A program made the translations under genes and the position numbers. DNA of 64,000 nt from Wenjunlia tyrosinilytica (GTDB lineage: Bacteria > Actinomycetota > Actinomycetes > Streptomycetales > Streptomycetaceae): assembly GCF_014646055.1 (NCBI RefSeq), contig NZ_BMMS01000020.1:294-64293 (forward strand), in the 5' to 3' direction. The notes below the pieces were generated by a model. The model saw nothing but the letters and a program-made list of their open reading frames with translations, was not told the origin of the DNA and made no database searches. Below are positions 1 through 9,044 of this stretch, piece by piece. Positions within the stretch are counted from its first letter, which is position 1. The number at the start of each line of letters is the position of its first letter.

Positions 1-198
1 GCACCGCTCGTTTGACAGACCTCTCGGCCGGACCGGCCCTGTCCTCTTTCGGGAGGCCACGGCCTGCACGCAGACTTCGTTCGGGGGCAATGACCGGCCC
101 CCGTTTGTGCCCTCGCCTCTCGCCAGGACCCTCGCCCTGCCGCCGTTGACGACAGTGCCCCTGTCATCTGCCGGCTGGCTGCGCGCCGAGCAGCCCTG
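1..198. other. left-edge non-coding stretch
   Basis: I find no convincing gene here. The stretch lies downstream of the minus-strand ligase that ends at 199. The only structure I noticed is a 13-base perfect inverted repeat, GGCCGG-a-CCGGCC at 26-38. It could be part of a terminator for that gene or for one beyond the window, but no T-run follows it. Confidence 0.4.
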
Positions 199-1296
199 TC
201 AAATGGTTCGCAGGGTGCAGCGGGCGACAATGTCGCGCAGGCTGCCGGTCTGTTCCAGGAGCTCGCGCTGGGTGCGGGCGCCGTTGCCCCTCTTGAGGAT
301 TTCGGCCAGGGCATCCTGAGCCGGGACGAGGTCGTCGGTGTCCTCCAGAGCATCCCGCACGTGGTCGAACAGGGCTCGTACAACGGTCTCTGCGGAAGCG
401 GGCTCCATGGTGGCGGGGTGGATGAGTTGTCCGTCCAGCCCCTCGCGGCCGGCCTGCCAGGTCGCCAGTCGCAGTAGACCGACGCTGTGGCGGGACGGCG
501 GCTCGTCGTCCCGCCATTGACGGGCGGCTGTCTCGACCAGGGCCCGTACCAGGGTGGCGAGCAATGCGGTGTCGTCCGCGTTCAGGCAGACGTCGGCCAC
601 CCTGATCTCCACGGTGGGGTAGGTGCGGGAGAGCCGGGCGTCGAAGTAGATCATGCCCTCGTCGCGCAGGGCGCCGGTGGCGACCATGGCCTGGACCAGT
701 TCGTGGTAGCGGCCCGCGGAGCCGAAGATCTCCACCGGGCCTGCCGAGGGCCAGCGCCCCCACACCCGGCTGCGGTAGCTGGCGTATCCGCTGTCCTGTC
801 CTTGCCAGAAGGGCGAGTTGGCGCTCATGGCGAGCAGAACCGACAGCCACGGCCGGATCCGGTCCAGGACGGCCACGCCTTCTTCGTCGGAGTCCACGGA
901 CACATGGACGTGGCAACCACCGGTCAGCTGCTCGTCTGCGGTGAGCCCGTACCGTTCCTGCATCCACTGGTACCGCTCCCCCGTGCTCAGCGTCGGGCTC
1001 ACGGGAAGGGGCGACGTCGCAAGCGCGGCCACCGCCGCTCCCAGGCTCTCGGCATGGCGTGCCGCCTCGGCACGCCATCGCGCAATCTCGGCGGCCAAAT
1101 CCTGCATGCGGGTCTGTGGGCGAGTGGCGAATTCCAGTTGCTGACGCTGCAGCTCGGCGTCGAACGCCTCGTCCGTGCCCGAGCGGCCGCGGCGGGCCGA
1201 GGCCAACACGGCGGACGACAGTGCGCGCGGCTCGAACGATTCGGCGTCCAGCAGGAGGAGTTCTTCCTCCACCCCCACACTGCGGCTCATGTTCAT
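199..1296 (-). CDS. YbdK-type glutamate-cysteine-ligase-like carboxylate-amine ligase
   Basis: This 365-residue protein matches the GCS2 family (YbdK, carboxylate-amine ligase), which joins a glutamate-type carboxylate to an amine using ATP. The N-terminus carries the GVEEELLLLD motif (residues 8-17) that places acidic residues in the active site. GGCHVHVSVD (126-135) and a later YPTVEIRVAD block are the other family signatures. The length is normal for the family. The start overlaps the stop of the upstream DUF5133 gene by four bases (ATGA), so the two are probably translationally coupled. The natural substrate is unknown for most members; weak gamma-glutamylcysteine synthesis is known for E. 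coli YbdK. Cytosolic. Confidence 0.88.
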   Translation of the reverse strand: MNMSRSVGVEEELLLLDAESFEPRALSSAVLASARRGRSGTDEAFDAELQRQQLEFATRPQTRMQDLAAEIARWRAEAARHAESLGAAVAALATSPLPVSPTLSTGERYQWMQERYGLTADEQLTGGCHVHVSVDSDEEGVAVLDRIRPWLSVLLAMSANSPFWQGQDSGYASYRSRVWGRWPSAGPVEIFGSAGRYHELVQAMVATGALRDEGMIYFDARLSRTYPTVEIRVADVCLNADDTALLATLVRALVETAARQWRDDEPPSRHSVGLLRLATWQAGREGLDGQLIHPATMEPASAETVVRALFDHVRDALEDTDDLVPAQDALAEILKRGNGARTQRELLEQTGSLRDIVARCTLRTI

Positions 1297-1511
1297 GCCG
1301 CCACGGAGTCGTCCTGCGGGCGGGCCCCAGGCAGCCGCAGGCGCGCGGCGATCACCGCGGCATCGACGTCACTGGTGCCGGTCGCCACGCACAGCGTGTA
1401 GGACACGTCCTCCAGCCGCCGCCGCACCTCAGGGTCTTCCGAGTTGAGCAGGCACAGCGTCTCGTAGCGGTCGAGGAGGTCGTCCAGAACAACGGGGTGG
1501 GCCATCAGCAT
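1293..1511 (-). CDS. DUF5133 small protein
   Basis: A 72-residue protein of the Streptomyces DUF5133 type: it opens MLMAHPVVLDDLLDRYE, has RRLEDVSYTLCVATGT in the middle and LPGARPQDDS near the end. I chose the ATG at 1511 rather than the more upstream one because AGGAG lies about 7 bases before it. It overlaps the ligase gene by four bases. The function is unknown. The family is common in Streptomyces, often beside stress- or redox-linked genes. Confidence 0.8.
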   Translation of the reverse strand: MLMAHPVVLDDLLDRYETLCLLNSEDPEVRRRLEDVSYTLCVATGTSDVDAAVIAARLRLPGARPQDDSVAA

Positions 1512-1559
1512 GGGCTTCTCCTGGTATCCGCGGCACCGAAGCGGCCGTCTGTACACCGG

Positions 1560-1925
1560 CTACCCCGGCCCGCCCCCGTCACTCAGGGGAGCGGCGTCCC
1601 GATAGGCGGCGCTGTTCACCAGGATGTCCAGCCGCCCGAACTCCGCGACCGCCATGTCGATCACTTCGGCAGCGGTCCTCGTCGCGGATGTCGCAGGCCA
1701 CCGCCACGGCCTTGCGCCCGGCGTCCACGCCGGACCCACGGTGGCGTGCGCGCCGTCCTTCTCCTCCGGCAGATGCGTGAAGAGGATGTCCGCACCTTCG
1801 CGGGCGAAGGCGAGCGCCACGGCCCGGCCGATCCCGAAGCCGCCTCCGGTGATGACCGCGGCCTGCCCCTGAAGGAGGCCGCTGCCCCCGTAGGAGGTCT
1901 CGCCGTGGTCCGGGGGCGGGTCCAT
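1560..1925 (-). pseudogene. decayed short-chain dehydrogenase (SDR) fragment
   Basis: The N-terminal third of an SDR can be read: a PDHGE.SY.GSG leader, the NAD-binding AVITGGGFGIGRAVALAFAR region, then FGRLDILVNSAAY. Between these the reading frame is wrong. Residues equivalent to AVAVACDIRDED occur only in a neighbouring frame, so at least two compensating frameshifts are present. The catalytic Ser-Tyr-Lys half is absent because the frame ends soon after NSAAY. This is a remnant of a cytosolic NAD(P)-dependent oxidoreductase and is not expected to be active. Confidence 0.75.
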
Positions 1926-2036
1926 CGGTCCTGGCCAGCCTGGATGCGGCTGGTCCTGTGCGGGCAGGTCGGGCTGCGGGTGCCGGGTGACCGGGTCGGG
2001 AGCCCCGTCGTGGGGATCGTGCGCCGTGGTTGCTCC

Positions 2037-3499
2037 TCAGTGCTCGATCACGACGCGGACGGACTCGACCCGCGGGTCGACGGCGTCGGGGACGACCATG
2101 CCCGCCTTCACGCCCGAGCGCAGGTACTCCAGCACGTCCTGGTTCAGGCGTTCTCCGGGCAGCGCTGCCGGGATGCCCGGCGGGTAGGGAGTGAGCATCT
2201 CCGCCGCGATGCGCCCTTCGGCCCGGGCCGCGGATACCTGCTCGGTGGGGCCGAAGAAGGCGTCCCGGGGCAGGAGCTGCTGTTCCAGGGTGAGCCCTTC
2301 CGGCGAGGGCACGTCGACGGCCGGGCCGGCGGGCAGCTCCCCGTTGTGCCGGGCGAGGTCGACAAGCGCGGCGACCAGGACGGCGGCCGTGCCCTCGTCG
2401 TCCGCGTGGGTGAGCTGGGCGCTGATCCTGCGGTGGTCGCTGACGTGCAGGTTCACCCCGTGCTGCGCGCGCAGCCAGTCGGCCGCGTGGTATCCCGTCG
2501 TGCTCAGCGCGGAGATGTCGACGATCACCTGCAAGGGGTCCATGTCGGCGGCCCGGCCGGGACCGCAGAAATCGTCCCGCCCATGCACGTGGAACCCGTC
2601 CAGGGCGTTGATCCGCTCCCGTACCGAGGCCGCCAGGGCGAGGGCCCGGTCATAGATCTCGGCGCCGTGCTCCACCATCTGCCGCCGCCAGCCGTCCAGC
2701 GCCGCGTAGAGCAGCACCGAAGGGCTCGTGGTGCCGAGCAGATCCTCCCGGGACTTGAGGACCACGGGGTCGACCAGGTCGCCCTGCAGGTGAAAAACGG
2801 AAGTCTGCTCCAGCGCCGAGCCCATCTTGTGGACGGAGGTGACGCACACATCGGCGCCGGCGTCCATGGCCCAGGTCGGCAGGCCCGGGTGGAACGGCAG
2901 GTGTGCTCCCCATGCCTCGTCGACGATGAGCGGTTCGCCCGCTGATGGCACTCCTGCGCGATGGCGCCCAGGTCGGCGCAGGTCCCGTACGGGGTCGGGG
3001 AGGTGATGAGGGCGCCCTTGGCGGCCGGATGGGCGCGGAGCGCCCGGCCGATCGCCGCGGACGGCGGATGGGCGAGGCGGAGATCGGGGTCCCACTGGGG
3101 CTGCACCCACACCGGTCGTTGTCCCGACAGGATGAGGCCCGAGATGACGGCCTTGTGGGCGTCGCGGCCGACCACCAGCTCCTCGTGCGGCCCGGCCACC
3201 GAAAGCATCGCCGACTTCACCGACAACGAACTCCCGCAGGTGGAGAAGAACGTGTGCTCCGCCCCCACCGCGTCCGCCATGAGCTCCTGGGCCTGCTGAA
3301 GGACCCCGTGGGAGGAGGTGCGGTCGTCCAGCCCGCTGGTGGCCAGGATGTCGGAGCGGAAGACGGCCTCACCCAGCGCGGCCAGGACCCGAGGATCGGT
3401 ACCCCGGCCCTGCTTGTGCCCCGGCGGCGTGAACGGTGTCTGTCCCGTCGCGTGATACGCGGCCAGGGCGTCGAGTACCGGTGCTTGCGCATGGTCCAT
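2037..3499 (-). pseudogene. Orn/Lys/Arg decarboxylase-like PLP enzyme, one-base frameshift
   Basis: Two overlapping frames together give a full-length fold-type I PLP enzyme of the Orn/Lys/Arg decarboxylase family. The N-terminal part opens MDHAQAPVLDALAAYH, followed by TPFTPPGHKQGRG. The C-terminal part has VDEAWGAHLPFH and the Schiff-base lysine motif SVHKMGSALEQTS. The frame changes near 2943: IAQECHQR continues in one frame, and GEPLIVDEAWG in the other, as if one base were lost. A start at 3499 fits the family N-terminus, but its ribosome site is weak. The intact enzyme would decarboxylate a basic amino acid. Either the gene is newly inactivated or the base is a sequencing error; the coding sequence is otherwise well preserved. 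Confidence 0.75.
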
Positions 3500-3759
3500 G
3501 ACCAGCGGCTGCCCCCGGCACTTCGGCACAAACACCCCCTGGTACGACCTCCGCGTCGTGAGAGCCGTCCGTATCGGCGTCCCCGATGTTTGCTCCAGTG
3601 GTCCCGTGAGTCGATCAAGCCGGACAAGGGTTCCTGCCGCTCGGACTGCCGGAGCGGCGGGCCGCGGCAGCCGCCGCGGTCGGGTGCCTCGGACGGGTGC
3701 CTCGGACGGGGTAGGCGCATGGTGACTGCTGGGAGGTCGCCGTGTCGGAAGGGCTCGCC

Positions 3760-3930
3760 GAGGTGTGACCGGATCGGGCGGCAGGTCGCCGCACGCGCCG
3801 ATGTGCTCTGGGAGGTGGCACTGCGCCTGCACGACACGCCGGAGCTCGCCTTCGAGGAAGCGCAGGCTGCCCGTCTGCTGACCGGACACCTTCGGGCCGG
3901 GATCCAACGTGGCGATCACGGACTCCGGCT
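3760..3930 (+). pseudogene. M20 amidohydrolase N-terminal scrap
   Basis: A plus-strand segment reads VLWEVALRLHDTPELAFEE followed by AARLLTGHLRAG. This is typical of the first helices of M20-type amidohydrolases such as aminobenzoyl-glutamate hydrolase subunits. Nothing recognisable follows, and the metal-binding region is missing. It is the end of a gene destroyed by rearrangement. The rest of 3500-4111 holds no other gene that I can identify. Confidence 0.45.
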
Positions 3931-4111
3931 CCGATCACACGCCCCGGTTCCCCACCGCGGCGGCCGCCCGGCATGTCTCCGGGCCAGTGGCGCCATCTGC
4001 GACGAGGGAGTTCCGCCGGGCCAGGAGAAGATCCCGTGCTGACGCCCGTGGACGGCTCCGGTCCGCCCGGTCCCCTGCCGTGAACGCACCGGCCGAGGCG
4101 GGCGGCACCTA

Positions 4112-5125
4112 CTACGGGGTTGGGGCGTCGGCCCGCAGCAGTCCGGCGTCCCGCAGGTCGTGCCACAGCGAATCCGGGATGGCGGTCTCGAACAGGGCGG
4201 CGCTTCCGCTTTGCTGCTCGGGGGTGCGCGATCCGATGCAGACGCTCGCCACGGCGGGGTGGGCCGCGGCGAACTGCAGTGCGGCGGCGGGCAGCGGCAC
4301 CTCGTACGCGCGGCACAGGGCATGGATCCGCTCCGTGCGCTCCAGCACCTCCCGGGGAGCGGGCGCGTAGTTGAACTTCGCGCCCTCGGTGGCGCCGGTG
4401 GCCAGGACGCCGCTGTTGTAGACCCCACCGAGGATCACACCGACGCCTCGCTTCTCGCACAGGGGCAGCAGTTCGTCCAGCGGGTCCTGCTCCAACAGCG
4501 TGTACCTGCCGGCCAGCAGCATGCAGTCGGCATCGGTACGCCGAAGGGCTTGCAAGCACACGTCCGCCTCATTGACGCCGAAGCCGATGGCCGACACCAC
4601 GCCCTCCTCGCGCAACCGCACCAGAGCGGGGAACCCTTCGTCGACGGCTTGGCGGAACACCTCCGGCTGGGCCTCGCCATGGGTGTAGCGGTCGACGTCG
4701 TGCATGAGCAGGACGTCGACGCGATCGGTGAGCATGCGCTGCAGGCTCTCCTCGACCGAGCGCATGACTCCGTCGTAGGAGTAGTCGTAGCGGGCGGCGA
4801 AGGGCGGCGGCTGTACCCACAGGCCGGAATCGAAAGTGCCGGGCCCGGCCGGACTGAGCCGTCGGCCGACCTTGGTGGAAATGATGTACTCGTCACGCGC
4901 GCGGCCGCGCAGCGCATGGCCGAGGCGGTGCTCGCTGAGACCGTGTCCGTACAGCGGGGCGGTGTCGAAGTGGCGCATGCCGAGATCCCACGCCTGGGAC
5001 ACCATCTCGGTCGCCGCGGCTTCGCTGAACGCGCGCATGAAGTTGCCTATGGGCGCCGCGCCGAAGGACATGGCCGTGGTGCGAACAGCGGTGCGCCCCA
5101 GCGGACGGGAGTCATGGACCTGCAT
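4112..5125 (-). CDS. aldo/keto reductase, D-threo-aldose/L-fucose dehydrogenase type
   Basis: A 337-residue aldo/keto reductase. Catalytic residues are visible: Asp and Tyr in FDTAPLYGHGLSE, Lys in ISTKVGR and His in LLMHDVDRY. The phrases YDYSYDGVMRSVEESLQR and DELLPLCEKRGVGVILGGVYNSG are typical of the D-threo-aldose 1-dehydrogenase / L-fucose dehydrogenase branch, which oxidises aldoses with NAD(P). I start it at the ATG at 5125 because GGAGG lies about 8 bases upstream. A longer in-frame extension runs through an ETF remnant and is not credible as protein. The gene lies on the same strand as the sugar importer upstream and may be read with it. Cytosolic. Confidence 0.88.
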   Translation of the reverse strand: MQVHDSRPLGRTAVRTTAMSFGAAPIGNFMRAFSEAAATEMVSQAWDLGMRHFDTAPLYGHGLSEHRLGHALRGRARDEYIISTKVGRRLSPAGPGTFDSGLWVQPPPFAARYDYSYDGVMRSVEESLQRMLTDRVDVLLMHDVDRYTHGEAQPEVFRQAVDEGFPALVRLREEGVVSAIGFGVNEADVCLQALRRTDADCMLLAGRYTLLEQDPLDELLPLCEKRGVGVILGGVYNSGVLATGATEGAKFNYAPAPREVLERTERIHALCRAYEVPLPAAALQFAAAHPAVASVCIGSRTPEQQSGSAALFETAIPDSLWHDLRDAGLLRADAPTP

Positions 5126-5148
5126 GGGGTGAGCCTCCTGTGGGCTGG

Positions 5149-5469
5149 TCAGACGGTGGGGTTTGCGCGGTCGGCGATCCGGCTCGTGGCCTGGGAGAGC
5201 ACCGCCTGTAGATCGCCCATGACGCCGAAGTCGGCGAGGCCGAAGATCGGCGCCTCCGGGTCCTTGTTGACCGCGACGATGGTCTTTGGAGGTCTGCATG
5301 TCGGCGATGTGCTGGATGGCACCGGAGATCCGGATGCCACGTACGACCGGGGAGACCGTCCGCCGGTCTGGCCGACCCTCAAGGCATGCGGACACCAGCC
5401 CGCGTCGGTCGCGTCGAACGTCCGCTCCACAGCTGCGGGCACGTACTTCACACAGACGACGATGTTCAC
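5149..5469 (-). pseudogene. collapsed electron-transfer-flavoprotein remnant (EtfB start joined to EtfA end)
   Basis: The frame opens with GTG and NIVVCVKYVPAAVERTFDAT, the N-terminus of ETF beta. It closes with TIVAVNKDPEAPIFGLADFG, the FAD-binding end of ETF alpha. Another frame just before holds GIRISGAIQHIADMQTSK, also from ETF alpha. So the middle of an etfB-etfA pair has been deleted and the junction is frameshifted. ETF would have passed electrons from the acyl-CoA dehydrogenase encoded upstream at 10167-11327. The remnant suggests that the locus once had its own electron carrier. Confidence 0.7.
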
Positions 5470-5531
5470 TGTCGATCCGCTCCATGGTTCATGCGAAGAC
5501 ACGCAAATACGGCCATGCCCTCGCGGGTCTT

Positions 5532-6485
5532 TCACGCGACCGAGGTGCCTCGTCGCCGGTCCGCCGTCGCCGCGATCGCCAGGATCACGATGCCGCCGTA
5601 CAGGATGGGCTGGAATGCCGCGTCGATGCCGACGAGGTCCAGGCCGACCCGCAGCAGGGCGATGACCAGCGCACCGCACAGGGTGCGTCCCACCCCGCCC
5701 ACTCCCCCGGAGATGGCCGTTCCACCCACAATAACCGCCGCGATGGCGGGGAGGAGCAGCGCGTCGGAGGTGGTTGCCCCGGCGGACTGCAACTGGGCGA
5801 CCTGCAGGACCGCCGCGAGGCCCGCGAGGGCTCCGGAAGTGGCGAACATCGCGATGACGATCCAGCCGGTGCGGATCCCGCTGCAGGCCGCGGCCCGTTC
5901 GTTGAGCCCGATGGCGCGGATGCGCCGCCCGAGCGGAAACGCCCCCATACAGGCGGTCAGTGCGAGGGCGACGAGCAGCACCGCCGCGTAGGACAGGGGG
6001 ACGCCGAAGATCCTGTAGAAGATCCACTCGATGCTGCCGTAGCCCCGGACGACGAGGATCGAGTCGGCCCGCGAGACGGACAGCGACATCCCCGCGAAGA
6101 TCCCCAGGAACCCGAGGGTGATGATGAAGGAGGGCACTTGGGTCGTGATGTGGATGACGCCGACCAGGAGCCCGCACAGGGTCGCGCCCACCACGACGAC
6201 CAAGATCCAGGCGGGCCCCCAGGTGCCCAGGCCATGGGCGAGGGTGACACCGGCCAGGCTCGCCAGTGCGGCATTCGCCAGATCGATGCGACCGGTGAGG
6301 ACCACCATCGCCTGGCCGAGGGCGAGCAGGGTCAGGGGCGCGGCCTGTTCCAGCAGGGACGCCAGGCTCGGGGGCTGGAGGAACGAGGGGTCGTAGGCGC
6401 CGACGGCCACGACCAGGGCCACGAGCACGAACAGGGGCGCGGCGCCGGCCTCGTGGAGGCGCCTGAGCCGTGGGGTGGCGGCCAC
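5532..6485 (-). CDS. sugar ABC transporter permease (RbsC/BPD_transp_2 type)
   Basis: A 317-residue integral membrane protein of the ribose/autoinducer-2 permease family with about eight to ten hydrophobic helices. Family landmarks are LALGQAMVVLTGRIDLANAA, VPSFIITLGFLGIFAGMS and VIVGGTAISGGVGGVGRT. The last lies in the region that contacts the ATPase. The GTG start is one base after the ATPase stop, so the genes are co-transcribed. It is the second of two distinct permeases in the operon, and the pair probably forms a heterodimeric channel. The substrate is not readable from sequence. Confidence 0.88.
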   Translation of the reverse strand: MAATPRLRRLHEAGAAPLFVLVALVVAVGAYDPSFLQPPSLASLLEQAAPLTLLALGQAMVVLTGRIDLANAALASLAGVTLAHGLGTWGPAWILVVVVGATLCGLLVGVIHITTQVPSFIITLGFLGIFAGMSLSVSRADSILVVRGYGSIEWIFYRIFGVPLSYAAVLLVALALTACMGAFPLGRRIRAIGLNERAAACSGIRTGWIVIAMFATSGALAGLAAVLQVAQLQSAGATTSDALLLPAIAAVIVGGTAISGGVGGVGRTLCGALVIALLRVGLDLVGIDAAFQPILYGGIVILAIAATADRRRGTSVA

Positions 6486-6486
6486 G

Positions 6487-8004
6487 TCAGACCATCCTTT
6501 CCAGCACGTCGGCGCGCTGGGGGCGAGCGTCGACGTCGGAGCTGAACTCGGCCGTGAGACGGCCGTCCTTCATGGTCAGGACACGGTGGCTCATCGCGAT
6601 GCCCTCGTCGAGGGTGTCGGCGAGCAGCAGAACGGCCAGGCCCTGGGCCGCGAGCCGCCGTATCAGGGCGTAGACATCCGCCTTGGCGCCGACGTCGAGC
6701 CCGCGGGTGGGAGTGTCCAGGAGCAGTACCCTCAGGTCGGGGTCCAAGAGCCACTTGGCGAGCACGACCTTCTGCTGGTTGCCTCCGGACAGGCTGCGCA
6801 GTGGGGTGTAGGGGGACGGGGTGCGCACGCGCAGCTCGTCGATCCACCGCTGGACCGTGCGGCGTTCGCGGCCGGGGTCCGTGAACGGTCCCCTGCCCAC
6901 CCGGCGGGGGTGGGCGAGCGTGAGGTTCTCGCAGACGTCCATGGCGATCACGGATCCGTCGACCTTGCGCTCGGACGGCACGTATCCGATGCCCGCTCGT
7001 ACCGCGTGCGCGGGAGACCGCGGTACGAAGCGCCGCCCGTCGAGTGTGATGCTGCCCGACTTCGTCGGGACGGCACCGAAGACGGCCCGGGCCACGTCCT
7101 CGCGGCCGCTGTCCTGGACCCCCATCAGGCTCACCACCTCGCCCCGCGCGATGGTGAAGGACACGTCGTGGAAGTTCTCGCCCGTGAGGTTGCGCAGTTC
7201 CAGCCGCGGCTGCGGCCGTGCGGGCCGCTGGTGCGACTCATCGTAGTAGCCGGCGCTGAGGTCCTGACCGACCATCATCGAGAAGAGCTGGTCGGTGGTG
7301 ACCTCCGAGGGCCGGCATTCACCGACCACACCCCCGTCCCGCATGACGTAGACGCGGTCGCATATCTCCAGCACCTCCTCCATGCGGTGGGACACGAAGA
7401 CGACGCTGGCGCGCGTGCGCAGCTCACGGATGACGCAGAAGAGCGTTTCTATCTCGGAATGCTCCAGGACCGAGGTTGGCTCGTCGAGCAGGACGACCGG
7501 TTCGTTGTGGCCGCGTGACCCGGACGCGAGCGCCTTGGCGACCTCGACCATCTGCCGTTTGGCGAAGGACAGACGGCTGGTGGGCGTGGCGGCCCGCAGG
7601 GAGCCGCTCACCAGGTCCAGATACTTCTGGGCCCGCCGGTTCATGTCCCGCCACCGGTAGAGTCCGAAGCGCAACGACGGGTGCTCGTTACCGAGCAGGA
7701 CGTTCTCTGCGACGGTGATGTTCTCCAGCAGGGACTGCTCCTGGAACACCATCGCGACACCGCCCCGGTTCGCGTCGGCGACTCCCTGGAAGGCGACCTC
7801 GGAGCCCCGCAGCAGCAAGGAGCCCGAGTCGAGGCGCTGCAGACCGCAGAGGATCTTCAGCAGAGTGGACTTGCCGGCGCCGTTCTCGCCGATCAGCCCC
7901 AACACCTCGTGTGGCCGGATCTCGATGCTGACGTCGTTCAGAGCGCGCACACCGGGGAAAGACTTAGTCGCTTGGCGTACCTCCATGACCGGCGCGTCAT
8001 TCAT
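6487..8004 (-). CDS. sugar ABC transporter ATPase with two nucleotide-binding domains (RbsA/MglA type)
   Basis: This 505-residue protein has two ABC domains in tandem, as in RbsA/MglA. The first has Walker A GENGAGKST, an unusual signature LSFAKRQMVEVAKAL and Walker B VVLLDEPTS. The second has the degenerate P-loop usual in this family (MGVQDSGRED), a good signature LSGGNQQKVVLAKWLL, and LLLDTPTRGLDVGAK in place of the usual DEPTRG, so the catalytic glutamate of that site is replaced by threonine. It would power sugar import at the membrane with the flanking permeases. The start overlaps the upstream permease stop by four bases. Confidence 0.9.
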   Translation of the reverse strand: MNDAPVMEVRQATKSFPGVRALNDVSIEIRPHEVLGLIGENGAGKSTLLKILCGLQRLDSGSLLLRGSEVAFQGVADANRGGVAMVFQEQSLLENITVAENVLLGNEHPSLRFGLYRWRDMNRRAQKYLDLVSGSLRAATPTSRLSFAKRQMVEVAKALASGSRGHNEPVVLLDEPTSVLEHSEIETLFCVIRELRTRASVVFVSHRMEEVLEICDRVYVMRDGGVVGECRPSEVTTDQLFSMMVGQDLSAGYYDESHQRPARPQPRLELRNLTGENFHDVSFTIARGEVVSLMGVQDSGREDVARAVFGAVPTKSGSITLDGRRFVPRSPAHAVRAGIGYVPSERKVDGSVIAMDVCENLTLAHPRRVGRGPFTDPGRERRTVQRWIDELRVRTPSPYTPLRSLSGGNQQKVVLAKWLLDPDLRVLLLDTPTRGLDVGAKADVYALIRRLAAQGLAVLLLADTLDEGIAMSHRVLTMKDGRLTAEFSSDVDARPQRADVLERMV

Positions 8005-9044
8005 TTGATCACCCTCATGCGTTCCCGGGCGCGCCACAGGGTGATGCTCGCCGCAGCCACGACGATGACTCCCTGGACTGCTTGTTGGACGTAGGAGCTG
8101 ATGCCGGCCAGGACCATGGCGTTGCCGATGGCCACCATCACGATCACGCCGACCAGTGAATGCAGTACGCCGCCGCGCCCGCCGGTCAGAAAGGTCCCGC
8201 CGATGACCACGCCGGCGATGGTGGTGAACAGCAGGCCGGTTGCGATGCCGACGTTGCCGACCCCGGACCTGGCGGTGGCCATCACCGCGGCCAGCCCCGC
8301 GGTGGCACCGGCCAGGACGAAGGACGCCGCGCGGTAGCGGCGTACGGGTACGCCGGACAGCAACGCGGTCTCCTCGCTGCCGCCGATGACGTAGGCGTAG
8401 CGGCCGAACCGCGTGTAGTGCTGCAGCACCAGGCCGAGAGCCACCACCAGCAGGGCGATCCAGACGATACCCGGAAGCCCTGCCGCCTTGCTGTCCGCAA
8501 GGCCGCGGAACGACTCGTCCGTCACCCGGGGCGGTGTCTCGCCGAACAGGAGTTGCGCGATTCCCAGGCCGATCTGCCACGTGCCGATGGTGACGATGAA
8601 GGACGGGACGCGCAGCAGCGCCACGGTGGTGCCGGCGACGAGCCCGAGCACGGCTCCGACGGCGCATCCGACCGCGATGGCCCATAGGCCGAGGTTCATG
8701 CCGCTGTGGTCGTTGGCCACCAGGAGGGCGGTGCTCATCGAGGCCGCCGCCATGATCCCTTCGAGCGAGAGGTCGATGCCTCCCATGAGGATGACGAAGG
8801 TCAGGCCGACCGCCAGTACGGCGGGCACCGCGCTCTGCTCGGCCACCGCGCCAGCGTTGCCCGGCGAGAGGAACGCCGGGTTGACGAAGAGCATGACGAG
8901 GCAGATGAGCGCCAGCACGCTGAGCGCGGGCGTAGGGACGGTGTGCGAACCGAGTACGGACCGGACCGGTCTCGACACGGCGTGCCCGGTGCGGCCGGGA
9001 GTCCGACGGTCGTGTGCCCTGGCTGGTTCGAGTCTCACGTTCAC
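8001..9044 (-). CDS. sugar ABC transporter permease (RbsC type), first of two
   Basis: A 347-residue membrane permease of the same family as the one at 5532. Landmarks are VGLTFVILMGGIDLSLEGIM, VPSFIVTIGTWQIGLGIAQ and VVIGGTFLTGGRGGVLHS. I prefer the GTG at 9044, which overlaps the stop of the binding-protein gene as GTGA, over a longer upstream ATG that would overlap that gene by 30 bases. It is followed by the ATPase with a four-base overlap. Confidence 0.88.
   Translation of the reverse strand: MNVRLEPARAHDRRTPGRTGHAVSRPVRSVLGSHTVPTPALSVLALICLVMLFVNPAFLSPGNAGAVAEQSAVPAVLAVGLTFVILMGGIDLSLEGIMAAASMSTALLVANDHSGMNLGLWAIAVGCAVGAVLGLVAGTTVALLRVPSFIVTIGTWQIGLGIAQLLFGETPPRVTDESFRGLADSKAAGLPGIVWIALLVVALGLVLQHYTRFGRYAYVIGGSEETALLSGVPVRRYRAASFVLAGATAGLAAVMATARSGVGNVGIATGLLFTTIAGVVIGGTFLTGGRGGVLHSLVGVIVMVAIGNAMVLAGISSYVQQAVQGVIVVAAASITLWRARERMRVIK

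Noticed and set aside
1059-2945. Very long plus-strand open frame opposite the ligase and decarboxylase-like genes
   Set aside because: Typical antisense frame in GC-rich DNA. It is Arg/Pro/Gly-rich without any domain, and it covers clear minus-strand genes.
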